From Fluviicola sp. (GTDB lineage: Bacteria; Bacteroidota; Bacteroidia; Flavobacteriales_D; Crocinitomicaceae): 64,000 bases of DNA. Numbering within the stretch: the first letter of the stretch is position 1; each line of letters opens with the position of its first letter. The stretch is taken from contig NZ_JAQSWB010000010.1 in assembly GCF_029266855.1 (NCBI RefSeq), positions 1 to 64,000 of the forward strand, written 5' to 3'. Position numbers and translations under genes: made by a program. The notes under the pieces were generated by a model. The model was not told where the DNA came from. It was given only the letters and a program-made list of their open reading frames with translations, and made no database searches. Of the stretch, positions 33,679-42,793 are shown one piece after another.

Positions 33679-35238
33679 TTATTGGTATTTTCCGTTAAGA
33701 AAATGTAAAAAAATACTATTTCCGTTGAAATTCACCTTTTTAGAATTAAAATCTTCCGGGAAGTTTTGAAAAGTAACAGGTCGTTGGAAGCGTTTAATGG
33801 CGTCCCACCCCACCGATGTGAAGTAAGAATTCAGGCTGCTGGGAAAAGGTCCGCCGTGCTGCTGGGCGAAACTAACCTCTACTCCGGTTGGCACCCCATT
33901 CAAAATAATCCGTCCGGATTTCGCGGTCAGAATCGGGAGAAAACCATCAATCTCTTCCGGCGTATCAGCATACAAACTGGTTGTAAGCTGTCCTTCCAAA
34001 AGCTGCAGACACTGTTTGATCTCCGATTCATCCTGACATTTCACAATGGTCAGGTACGAACCAAATATTTCCTCCTGGATTTCCGGATGAGCTATGAATT
34101 GAGAAGCAGTTGCTTCGGCTAAAGTCGGTTGTATAAAGTTTCCTTCGTGCCTTCCTTCAAAAATTACATTTACCAAAAGGGCATGTTCTTTTACCCGTTC
34201 CAAATAACGCTTTGAAATGCCGGGATGCAACATACACTGCAATTCACTTTCAGAAAAAGCACGAACCAATTCTTCTTTAAAAGAAGAAAAATTTGCAGTT
34301 TCTTCTATAAACAGGATTCCGGGAGAAGTACAAAACTGGCCTGCATTCAATAAAACCGAAGCGCTGATCTGTTTCGCTATTTCCGGCGAACGTTTTTGCA
34401 AAGCACTTTTTGTAACAGCAATCGGATTGGAACTTCCCATTTCCGCATATAACGAAATTGGTTCTTTCCGTTCGTTAATCAATTTCTGAAGTGCCATTCC
34501 GCCGCCGATACTTCCTGTGAATCCGACCGCTTTTACACGCAGATCCTGAACCAGGAACTGTCCGACCGTGAAATCCTCTGCCAACAAATGACACAGAATT
34601 CCATCCGGCATGTTATGTTCTTTTGCAGTGTCCAAAATAAATTGAGCCGAAATGGAACTTGTATGCGGATGCATTGCGTGAGCTTTCACGATAACCGAAC
34701 AACCTGCAGCAAGAGCAGAAGCCACATCTCCTCCTAAAGCAGAATATGCAAAAGGAAAATTGCTGGCTCCAAAAACCACAACCGGTCCGACCGGAATATT
34801 TAATTTGGTGAGTGATGGTCTGGGATTTGGTTTGCGTTCCGGGTTTGCCGGATCCAGTTTAATTTCGAGAGCGTACCCGCTTTCAACCGCTTCGGCATAA
34901 TATTCAAACTGGAAACACGAACGGGTAAATTCAATCTCTGCACGATCTTTCGGCAAACCGCTTTCAGCACAAAACCAATGAATGAGCAAATCCTTATTCG
35001 CTTTCAGTTTTTCCGAAATTGCTTTCAGAAAGCGAACTCTTTTTTCAATCGAGATCAAGCGGTATTGCTCAAATGCTTCTTTTGATTTGGTAAGAGCAGC
35101 ATCCACTTCTTCAGCAGACGCCTGGTGAAAAGCCGTTTCAAACTTCTGATTCGTTCTTGGATCTATTCCAAAAAAAACATGGTTACCAAGAGCACTTACC
35201 TGATAACCAATGTGATTTTTACCTAAGTATCGGTTCAT
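33679..35238 (-). CDS. NAD(P)-dependent aldehyde dehydrogenase, ketoglutaric-semialdehyde-dehydrogenase type
   Basis: 519 residues. The cofactor segment FGASNFPFAYSALGGDVASALAAG and PVVVKA-like VIVKAHAMHPHTS match the 2,5-dioxopentanoate (alpha-ketoglutaric semialdehyde) dehydrogenase branch. The catalytic Glu is in LYAEMGSSNP and the nucleophile Cys in LLNAGQFCTSPGI. Family members oxidise the semialdehyde to 2-oxoglutarate in pentose, hexuronate or hydroxyproline catabolism. No such pathway gene is adjacent; the gene follows purS after 3 bp in the pssA-purS run, so context does not help. Confidence 0.82.
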   Translation of the reverse strand: MNRYLGKNHIGYQVSALGNHVFFGIDPRTNQKFETAFHQASAEEVDAALTKSKEAFEQYRLISIEKRVRFLKAISEKLKANKDLLIHWFCAESGLPKDRAEIEFTRSCFQFEYYAEAVESGYALEIKLDPANPERKPNPRPSLTKLNIPVGPVVVFGASNFPFAYSALGGDVASALAAGCSVIVKAHAMHPHTSSISAQFILDTAKEHNMPDGILCHLLAEDFTVGQFLVQDLRVKAVGFTGSIGGGMALQKLINERKEPISLYAEMGSSNPIAVTKSALQKRSPEIAKQISASVLLNAGQFCTSPGILFIEETANFSSFKEELVRAFSESELQCMLHPGISKRYLERVKEHALLVNVIFEGRHEGNFIQPTLAEATASQFIAHPEIQEEIFGSYLTIVKCQDESEIKQCLQLLEGQLTTSLYADTPEEIDGFLPILTAKSGRIILNGVPTGVEVSFAQQHGGPFPSSLNSYFTSVGWDAIKRFQRPVTFQNFPEDFNSKKVNFNGNSIFLHFLNGKYQ

Positions 35239-35241
35239 GGC

Positions 35242-35493
35242 TTACGCCTCCTCTACCGTATACGAATAACTTTCCATGATTTGGTTTGAAAGTAATTTCT
35301 TACAAGCCAATTCCACTTTCTCTGTTGCTACCTCTTTAGAAGGCGCGTCCACAAAAAGACGTACATGTCTTCCAACTCGTACACCTGTAATTTCAGGCAA
35401 ACCAATTGTCGGCATACTGTTAGTAACTGCTTTTCCTTGAGGGTCTAACAATGCCTCTAATGGCATCACATCGATTTCAGCTTTGAATTTCAT
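35242..35493 (-). CDS. purS: phosphoribosylformylglycinamidine synthase subunit PurS
   Basis: 83 residues from the ATG at 35493 (MKFKAEIDVMPLEALLDPQGKAV). PurS is the small structural subunit that, with PurQ and the short PurL, makes the FGAM synthase of purine biosynthesis. The typical segment is LDPQGKAVTNSMPTIGLPEITGVRVGRHVRL. The frame is open 20 codons upstream, but this start fits the family. It overlaps pssA by 17 bp. No purQ or purL is in the window. Its presence means the organism should use the multisubunit rather than the large single-chain enzyme, or carry both. Confidence 0.85.
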   Translation of the reverse strand: MKFKAEIDVMPLEALLDPQGKAVTNSMPTIGLPEITGVRVGRHVRLFVDAPSKEVATEKVELACKKLLSNQIMESYSYTVEEA

Positions 35494-36292
35494 GCGTTCG
35501 ATTTTTTCGAAGAATGTGTTGAATAAATGATAATAACAGGTACAAAAGTACAATAATTGGAATGGACCAAATCAATAAAGTTGAAATAAGTATTCCACAA
35601 CTTATTAAGAAAATGTAGCGGGTTGCATTCCCTTTCCACTTGAAGTGCTTGAATTTCAGTGCAAACAAAGGCAGTTCCGACACCAAAAGAAGCGACATAA
35701 TCACAATGATCGGGATCAAAACAATCGGCTGTATTAACCACATGATCAGGTCGTGTTCCCAACCGGTTGTTCCTCCATATCGTGACAATAACAATGGAAA
35801 CGCCATAAAGAAAATCGTGTTTGCAGGAGTTGGCAGACCGATGAACGATTCCGACTGACGGGTATCAATATTGAATTTTGCCAGGCGGAATAAGGAAAAG
35901 AATGGGATGATTAGAGCTAAGAACGGTAGCTTATTCTCAAGCTGAAAATTTACCAGGCCAGAAAGATGGACCCCCACTGAAAGATTCAACGATACAGTAT
36001 CCTCAAACAACCTATTGATATCATTTTGTTCAAGGAGTATTAAAACGAACATTATTATCCCCGGAGCCAAACCAAACGAAATCATATCCGCCAGGGAATC
36101 CAGTTGTTTACCCAATTCGCCTTGCTGTTTCAAAAGCCGTGCTGCAAATCCGTCAAAGAAATCCAGGATGGCTGCCAGGAAAATAAAATAGGGAGCGATA
36201 TCGATTCTTCCTGCAAAAGCTAAAATAATGGCAAAGACTCCGCACAGCATATTACTGGCAGTGATTAAATTAGGGATATTGAACATTTTCAT
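35477..36292 (-). CDS. pssA: CDP-diacylglycerol-serine O-phosphatidyltransferase
   Basis: 271-residue integral membrane enzyme that makes phosphatidylserine, the precursor of phosphatidylethanolamine. The CDP-alcohol phosphotransferase motif D-x2-DG-x2-AR-x8-G-x3-D-x3-D is intact in DFFDGFAARLLKQQGELG and KQLDSLADMISFG. About seven hydrophobic helices are visible, the last at the C-terminus. First gene of pssA-purS-ALDH. No psd (decarboxylase) is adjacent, although it is often nearby in related genomes. Confidence 0.93.
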   Translation of the reverse strand: MKMFNIPNLITASNMLCGVFAIILAFAGRIDIAPYFIFLAAILDFFDGFAARLLKQQGELGKQLDSLADMISFGLAPGIIMFVLILLEQNDINRLFEDTVSLNLSVGVHLSGLVNFQLENKLPFLALIIPFFSLFRLAKFNIDTRQSESFIGLPTPANTIFFMAFPLLLSRYGGTTGWEHDLIMWLIQPIVLIPIIVIMSLLLVSELPLFALKFKHFKWKGNATRYIFLISCGILISTLLIWSIPIIVLLYLLLSFIQHILRKNRTHEIQS

Positions 36293-36332
36293 CTGGGGAA
36301 TGAATATTTTGTTAGTCTAAAAGTTCGAAAAG

Positions 36333-36346
36333 GTGTAAATTTACAC
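36333..36346. repeat. 14-bp palindrome in the pssA/PorV-like divergent spacer
   Basis: GTGTAAATTTACAC is a perfect palindrome about 40 bp upstream of pssA and 83 bp upstream of the barrel gene. It could be an operator for either. There is no second copy in the window that I noticed. Confidence 0.5.
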
Positions 36347-36428
36347 TTCGATTTTATGAATAAACCATTCGGACACACAATTTTTTATAAAAGATGCAGT
36401 TAAAGCATTCGTAAGGAACTTGTATACT

Positions 36429-37532
36429 ATGAAATTTTACCTAATTGTTTGCTTATTTTTCTGCACCTTATTTTCCTTTGGACAAGGTTCTGTAGCACCC
36501 AAATACTCGAATGAATTTTTAGCGATCGGAATCGGAGCTGATGCTCTTGGGCTTTCCAATGCTGTTGTAGCGCAAACCAGCGGCGTTAACAGTGGCTACT
36601 GGAATCCGGCGGGATTAACACGAACGAACAAATGGCTGGATATTGGCCTGATGCATTCCGAGTATTTTGCTGGAATCGCCAAGTATGATTACTTAGGTCT
36701 GGCGCACCAGATCGATGAGAAAAGTGCCGTTGGTTTATCCATCATTCGTTTTGCAGTGGATGATATTCCAAATACCACTCAACTTATCGACAACGAAGGA
36801 AGAATCGATTACGACAAGATCACGACTTTTACCGCCGCGGATTATGCATTTTTACTTTCATATGCCCGTAAAACCAAAATTCCGGGATTGTCATTGGGAG
36901 GAAACTTCAAAGTAATCTATCGCAAAGTAGGTGATTTCGCCAAATCCTGGGGATTCGGATTAGATGCGGGACTTACCTATGAAAAAAACGAGCGCCTGAA
37001 GTTCGGAGCTGTGATCCGAGATGTAACTTCTACATTCAACGCCTGGATTTTCACTCTAGACGATCAAACCAAAGAAGTATTTACACTAACCGGAAATGAA
37101 TTGCCTAGTAATGGTTTAGAGCTGACACTTCCACGTGTGATCCTGGGAACCTATTACAAGCAACCACTTGGCAAAAAAGGAATTTATGCTTCCGGGGAAT
37201 TAGACCTGGACATTACTACCGACGGTAAAAGAAATACCATTCTGAAAACAGATGTTGTGAGTTTTGATCCGCACATCGGAATTGCATTCGGGTTCAAGGA
37301 TCTGGTTACTCTGAGAGGTGGAATCTCCAACATGCAGTATATTAAGAACTTCGACGACTCAAAGAAACTGACCATTCAACCAAACATCGGTATTGGTTTA
37401 CATATTAAAGCTGTATATTTAGACTATGCATTTACGGATATAGGTGATGCTTCAACTGCATTGTACTCACATGTTATTTCATTACGTCTTGCACTGAATA
37501 AACCAAAAAATGCCATAAAAACGGATGAATAA
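36429..37532 (+). CDS. PorV/PorQ-family outer-membrane protein
   Basis: 367 residues from the ATG at 36429 (the open frame begins at a TTG 3 codons earlier). A signal peptide ends FSFGQ. The mature part opens with EFLAIGIGADALGLSNAVVA and SGYWNPAGLTR, the PorV/PorQ/FadL-type start in which the N-terminus plugs a 14-strand barrel. The rest is a run of alternating strands. PorV shuttles T9SS cargo to the PorU sortase. It is 9 bp from the C25 peptidase gene, so the pair should work together. The N-terminal motif differs from canonical PorV (no AGGMGD), so it may be the paralogue used with PorU2. Confidence 0.78.
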   Translation: MKFYLIVCLFFCTLFSFGQGSVAPKYSNEFLAIGIGADALGLSNAVVAQTSGVNSGYWNPAGLTRTNKWLDIGLMHSEYFAGIAKYDYLGLAHQIDEKSAVGLSIIRFAVDDIPNTTQLIDNEGRIDYDKITTFTAADYAFLLSYARKTKIPGLSLGGNFKVIYRKVGDFAKSWGFGLDAGLTYEKNERLKFGAVIRDVTSTFNAWIFTLDDQTKEVFTLTGNELPSNGLELTLPRVILGTYYKQPLGKKGIYASGELDLDITTDGKRNTILKTDVVSFDPHIGIAFGFKDLVTLRGGISNMQYIKNFDDSKKLTIQPNIGIGLHIKAVYLDYAFTDIGDASTALYSHVISLRLALNKPKNAIKTDE

Positions 37533-37541
37533 GAAGAGATT

Positions 37542-40500
37542 ATGAAAAAACTCTACTTAATACTACTAACACTTATACCTTTTGTTTACGCGTGGAGTCA
37601 GCCTTATGGGAATGAATGGATTGACTATTCCCAAAAGTTCTATGGCTTTAAAATTGTTCAAAACGGACTTTATAAGATAGATTACGCCACATTAAACAGT
37701 AATGGAATTCCACTTTCGGGATTAAACCCATCGAGTTTCCAGGTTTTCGGAAAAGACAAAGAAGTTCCCCTTTACATGGTCGATAACGGAGACAATTCAT
37801 TTGATCCGGGAGATTACTTTTTGTTTTATGCCTATAAAAACGACGGATGGCTTGATTCATTAATGTATCCTGATCCAGCCGTAATGGCGAACCCGGGATT
37901 CAGCTTGATCAACGACACGATCACTTACTTTTTTTCATGGAAGAATGCCGGAACAGGGCTTCGGTTTGCATTACAGGCAGATCAAAACTATTCCAATTAC
38001 AGCCCAAGCAATTTCGTACGGTCAGAATACAGAAGCCAATATTCGGGTTCTTATTGTGAGGGACTTATTGAAGGTGAAGCCTCCGGTTCGATCTATTCCA
38101 GAGGAGAAGGTTTCGGATTGCCGGAATTAGCAGCCACAACAGCCAATGAGTTATCCAATATTGCACTTCCGACTCCCAATGTTTATACGGGTCCGGGAGG
38201 ACTTCCCGTTAAGCTGGAGTGCCGGGTTTCATCCAATTCCTCCGGTGGAAATATTAATTTTCCCCAGCAAATCCCCCTCAACCATCATACCAGGCTGAGC
38301 TTTGGTGCTTCAAACCTGCTTTTAATCGATACTATTTATAAAAATTATTACCAGGTAAAAACTGTGAACAACCTGCAGGCTTCCGACCTGAGCAACGGGA
38401 CAAGCTATATTCATCATGAGATTATTGCCGACTTAAATGTAACAGTCGACAGACAGATCTTTACTTATGCCATGCTTTCTTATCCCAGGCTTCCAAACAG
38501 CAGCAATCAACCCTTCGACCGGTTCTTTGTTCAGAACGGAACTTTGAAAAGCAGAATTGATTTGGAAAACTTCACAGGTTCAGCCCCATTGGTTTTAAGT
38601 TTCGGCTCTGTTCCAAGATATGAAATCCCAACAGTGAATGCCGGATTAACTCAATTCATTGTACCCAACAACCCTTCAGGCAATGAAACAGAAGTTTTGG
38701 TTGTAGACATGAACAACACCATTCCCGTCAATTCATTAACCGCAGTAAACGGGACAGGAACATTCACTGATTTCAGTTCAATGAACATTGATTCGGCCAT
38801 GATCCTTGTTTATCATCCGTCCCTGTCGGGCAGTAAAGATTCTTATTTAAGTTACCGTTCTTCCATAGCAGGCGGCAGTCACAATGTACTTCAGGCAAAT
38901 ATTGAAGAATTATACCTCCAATTTGCCAGCGGAATAATCAAACACCCGCTTGCAATTCGACGGTTTGTACATTTCGTACACAACAACAGCACACAAAAAC
39001 CAGAAGGCTTACTCATTATAGGAAAAGGGTTGAATGTAGGTGAAACACGGGTTTCTCCCAGCGGTTTTGCCAGCTGTTTAATACCTCCTATGGGTTATCC
39101 TCCAAGTGATATTGCGATCACGGCCGGATTAATCAGTAATGGCAACTGGGAACCTTTGGTGCCGACAGGAAGACTTTCCATGACTTCCAACACGGAAGTT
39201 GAAAATTACCTCTCAAAAATCGAACAATACGAAGATGCACAAAACAATCCCGGGTTAAATTTTGCTGAAACCAAGAACTGGCAAAAGCAATTGCTACATT
39301 TCGTTGGCGGCAACAATTCACAGCAGCAAAACCAGTTCCAGGGATATATGAACACTATGAAGGCAATCGTTGAAGACACCGTTTTTGCCGGAAATGTTAC
39401 CAACTACTTCAAAACCTCCAGTAATCCGCTTGATCCCAACGTAGTTTCAACTGTCACTCAAAAAATTGAAGATGGCGTCTCAGTCATGAACTTCTTTGGT
39501 CATGCAGCAGCTTCAAACAATGGTTTTGAGATCAACATTGATGAGCCAAGTAACTGGAACAATTTTGGGAAATATCCCATTGTGATCGGTAACTCCTGTT
39601 ACAACGGAAACATCTTCAAACCAGGAAATTCAACGTCGGAAAACTTTGTCAATATTCCCAACGAAGGTGCAATTGCATTTTTATCGACTATTTCGGTAGG
39701 TTATGATGCACCACTTGCAGTTTATTCTACGGAACTTTATCGTCAGTTTTCCCATAAAAACTATGGAAACACTCTCGGGTTTCAAATAAAGAATACCATC
39801 AAACAGCTTTATCAGCAATACATTACCATGACGCCCGGAAGCGTGTATTACGAATCTGCATGCACACAGATGACCTTGCATGGAGACCCGATGATCAGAG
39901 TCAATTACAGCACTGATCCCGAGATTGATATCCGGGCAGCGGATTTGAGTTTAAGTCCGAATAATGTGAATCTTTCGGTTGACAGTGTAGAGTTAAGTTT
40001 CACTATCCGGAACCTGGGAAAATCAATTAAAACTCCGGTTTTTGTGGAAATCAGGAGAAACTTTCCCGGAAGTTCCGTTGACTCAGTGAAAACCTTGTTT
40101 TTACCTCGCCTGAATTACGACACCATCATCAAACGCAAGTTTCCATTACAAGCGGAATTTAGTGCCGGTGTAAACAATTTTACCGTTTCGGTTGACATTC
40201 CCAACTTCCACCAGGAACAGTTTGAAGAAATATCGAATAACCAGGCAAGTGCGAATTTCTTTTTGAACATTGACGGAATGCTTCCTGTGTGGCCATACAA
40301 TTACGCGGTTATTCCCTACGACACCATTACCGTCAAAGCATCCACGATCAACCCGATTGCGGGAATGAGAACTTACCGCTTCGAGTTGGATACAACCGAC
40401 ACTTACGACAGTCCGCAATTAAGACGATTCTCAGTAACAGGACTTGGTGGAGTAAAAAGTGTTCAGCCCAATCAGTGGCTATCGGCTTTTGGCTCCCCTT

Positions 40501-42740
40501 TCCCATTGATTTGTGCGGATAGTACGGTTTATTTTTGGCGTGTGGCTGCAGACAGTACCGTTCCGAATTGGGCAGAATATTCCTTTCAGTATATCCCGGG
40601 AAAACGCGGTTGGGGACAGGATCACTTTTTCCAGTTTAAGAATAATGGTTTTTCTAACATCAACTACGACAGAACTCTAAGAAAACGCCTGTTTAACCTG
40701 AACGATGTACACACCATTGGAATCCTGACAATGAAGTTCACGACAGTTGAAGACTCTTGGCACATCGCATGGTCTGTAGATAACGAAAATATGGATTATG
40801 CAACCTGCAATACATTCCCATATATCTATGTCGGTGTTGTTGACGCTACCACACTCGAACCATGGGAAACTCACTGCCCGGGATGTTCACAAGGAAGTCA
40901 CAATGATCCTTCCATGAATTTCGGAAACCTAAACAATTTAGGTATCGCTGGCGGGCAGGGTTGCAGAGACCGCTTTGAGCGTTATTTCACATTTGATCAG
41001 ACAGATCCGGTTTCCATGGCGAATTTCCAGAACATGATCACTAATGGAATTCCGGATAGTAATTACGTTGTGATTTACACTCCTTTCTCCACGGCTTTTG
41101 ATCAATGGAACACAAATAATCCCAGCGTATTTACAATGTTTCAAAATTTGGGCTTTCCTTCAATAACAGCTAGTCAGCCCAATGAGCCCTTTGCCCTGTT
41201 CTTCAAAAAAGGCACAACGGCACTTAACCAGGTGAAATTCTGGACAGATGCTCAAACAACCGGTATCCCTGATGGAGTTCCCAAGATCACCATCCAGGCA
41301 AATGTTTTAAAACCATCTTTTATCGGAGTAGAAAAAACGCCACAAATCGGACCTGCTTTTCAATGGGAAACCTTGTACTGGAGAAGAGACTCCCTGGAAT
41401 CTCCATCTACAGACAGTGTGCGCATATTTATTGAAAAGTATGATGTCATCAATAATTTATCAGGAATTATAGATACTGCTTTCACCCCAATTGATTCGAT
41501 TCTCAACCTGAATAACCTGATCGATGCTTCGATCTATCCACGGATTAGAATCGGAATCTACAATTCGGATAAAACGAACTTAACACCGGCACAGATCGAT
41601 CGTCTGCATGTGCTTTACGAACCCGTTCCTGAAGCTGCAATTGACGGATCATCGGGATATTATGCCTCTATCAGCGGAGACACCTTGTATGAAGGCCAAA
41701 ATTTCAGTTTTGCGGTGGATGTTGTAAATGTCAGCGAATTTGACATGGATTCTTTACTGGTGAATTATTGGCTGGAAGATCAGCAACACATCAAACATGT
41801 TATTCCATATCCGCGACAAGATTCATTGCATGTTCACCAGGTTTTAAGAGATACCATTCAATTCACTTCTATTGCCAAACCCGGTTACAACATTTTGTGG
41901 ATGGAAGTGAACCCTTATGTAAACGGTTCATTGGTTCAAACGGATCAACTGGAACAATACCATTACAATAACATTCTTCAGCTTCCGGTTTTTGTTGTTG
42001 AAGACAATAAGAACCCGATCCTGGATGTTACCTTCAATGGTCAGCATATCCTGAATGGCGATATCATTGACCCTACGAGTGAGATTTTGATCACTCTGAA
42101 AGACGACAATCCCTATTTGGTAATGAATGATATTTCAGACACCACTCTTTTCGGGATTTATTTAACCGGCCCGGATGGGATCCAAAAACGCATTCCTTTC
42201 ATTGATGGAAACGGAAATACGATCATGCAATGGATCCCCGCGAACGGACAGAACCTCAAATTTAAAATTGTCTATCCGAAGGAGTTTCTAAGCGACGGAA
42301 TGTATCAGTTGTTTGTCCAGGGAACCGACCGTTCGGGGAATGTTTCGGGAGATTACGAATATAAAGTGAGCTTTGAAGTCATTCGCGAATCATCGATTAC
42401 CCAAATGATGAATTACCCGAATCCTTTCTCCACCAGTACACGATTCGTCTTTACTTTGACAGGTACAGAGGTTCCGGATGACATAATTATCCAAATCATG
42501 ACCGTGTCAGGACGCGTAATCCGTGAAATAACCGAGGACGAACTAGGTTTGATCCGAATAGGACGGAACATTTCGGAATATGCCTGGGATGGAAAAGACG
42601 AGTTTGGAGATCAGCTTGCGAATGGAGTATATCTTTACCAGGTGAAGGCTAAAATTTCGGGAGAAGATATCAAACACCGTGAATCCGGAGCTGATCAGTA
42701 CTTCAAAAAGAACTTTGGGAAGATGTATTTGATGAGGTAA
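37542..42740 (+). CDS. porU2: C25-family cysteine peptidase, putative T9SS sortase PorU2
   Basis: 1732 residues. A signal peptide (ending WSQ) precedes an N-terminal domain (NEWIDYSQKFYGFKIVQNGLYKIDY). The C25 catalytic module lies around 500-780: the catalytic His is His654 in NFFGHAAASNN (GHA, not the usual GHG) and the nucleophile Cys686 is in IGNSCYNG. A long run of Ig-like domains follows (about 800-1600). The end is a FlgD-like strand domain (NYPNPFSTSTRFVFTL ... NGVYLYQVK), not a clear type A signal. PorU removes sorting domains and attaches cargo to A-LPS. The length and the PorV-like neighbour suggest the PorU2 variant. Assignment moderately sure. Confidence 0.8.
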   Translation: MKKLYLILLTLIPFVYAWSQPYGNEWIDYSQKFYGFKIVQNGLYKIDYATLNSNGIPLSGLNPSSFQVFGKDKEVPLYMVDNGDNSFDPGDYFLFYAYKNDGWLDSLMYPDPAVMANPGFSLINDTITYFFSWKNAGTGLRFALQADQNYSNYSPSNFVRSEYRSQYSGSYCEGLIEGEASGSIYSRGEGFGLPELAATTANELSNIALPTPNVYTGPGGLPVKLECRVSSNSSGGNINFPQQIPLNHHTRLSFGASNLLLIDTIYKNYYQVKTVNNLQASDLSNGTSYIHHEIIADLNVTVDRQIFTYAMLSYPRLPNSSNQPFDRFFVQNGTLKSRIDLENFTGSAPLVLSFGSVPRYEIPTVNAGLTQFIVPNNPSGNETEVLVVDMNNTIPVNSLTAVNGTGTFTDFSSMNIDSAMILVYHPSLSGSKDSYLSYRSSIAGGSHNVLQANIEELYLQFASGIIKHPLAIRRFVHFVHNNSTQKPEGLLIIGKGLNVGETRVSPSGFASCLIPPMGYPPSDIAITAGLISNGNWEPLVPTGRLSMTSNTEVENYLSKIEQYEDAQNNPGLNFAETKNWQKQLLHFVGGNNSQQQNQFQGYMNTMKAIVEDTVFAGNVTNYFKTSSNPLDPNVVSTVTQKIEDGVSVMNFFGHAAASNNGFEINIDEPSNWNNFGKYPIVIGNSCYNGNIFKPGNSTSENFVNIPNEGAIAFLSTISVGYDAPLAVYSTELYRQFSHKNYGNTLGFQIKNTIKQLYQQYITMTPGSVYYESACTQMTLHGDPMIRVNYSTDPEIDIRAADLSLSPNNVNLSVDSVELSFTIRNLGKSIKTPVFVEIRRNFPGSSVDSVKTLFLPRLNYDTIIKRKFPLQAEFSAGVNNFTVSVDIPNFHQEQFEEISNNQASANFFLNIDGMLPVWPYNYAVIPYDTITVKASTINPIAGMRTYRFELDTTDTYDSPQLRRFSVTGLGGVKSVQPNQWLSAFGSPFPLICADSTVYFWRVAADSTVPNWAEYSFQYIPGKRGWGQDHFFQFKNNGFSNINYDRTLRKRLFNLNDVHTIGILTMKFTTVEDSWHIAWSVDNENMDYATCNTFPYIYVGVVDATTLEPWETHCPGCSQGSHNDPSMNFGNLNNLGIAGGQGCRDRFERYFTFDQTDPVSMANFQNMITNGIPDSNYVVIYTPFSTAFDQWNTNNPSVFTMFQNLGFPSITASQPNEPFALFFKKGTTALNQVKFWTDAQTTGIPDGVPKITIQANVLKPSFIGVEKTPQIGPAFQWETLYWRRDSLESPSTDSVRIFIEKYDVINNLSGIIDTAFTPIDSILNLNNLIDASIYPRIRIGIYNSDKTNLTPAQIDRLHVLYEPVPEAAIDGSSGYYASISGDTLYEGQNFSFAVDVVNVSEFDMDSLLVNYWLEDQQHIKHVIPYPRQDSLHVHQVLRDTIQFTSIAKPGYNILWMEVNPYVNGSLVQTDQLEQYHYNNILQLPVFVVEDNKNPILDVTFNGQHILNGDIIDPTSEILITLKDDNPYLVMNDISDTTLFGIYLTGPDGIQKRIPFIDGNGNTIMQWIPANGQNLKFKIVYPKEFLSDGMYQLFVQGTDRSGNVSGDYEYKVSFEVIRESSITQMMNYPNPFSTSTRFVFTLTGTEVPDDIIIQIMTVSGRVIREITEDELGLIRIGRNISEYAWDGKDEFGDQLANGVYLYQVKAKISGEDIKHRESGADQYFKKNFGKMYLMR

Positions 42741-42776
42741 AAATAAAGACCGCTCCTTTCGAAGCAGTCTTTATTT
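42741..42776. terminator. bidirectional terminator between porU2-like gene and secreted-protein gene
   Basis: AAATAAAGAC (42741-42750) pairs perfectly with GTCTTTATTT (42767-42776), with inner GCT/AGC pairs after a mismatch. Flanking A and T tracts suit both directions, and the two genes converge on it. Confidence 0.8.
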
Positions 42777-42793
42777 TTATTTGATTTCTTTTA

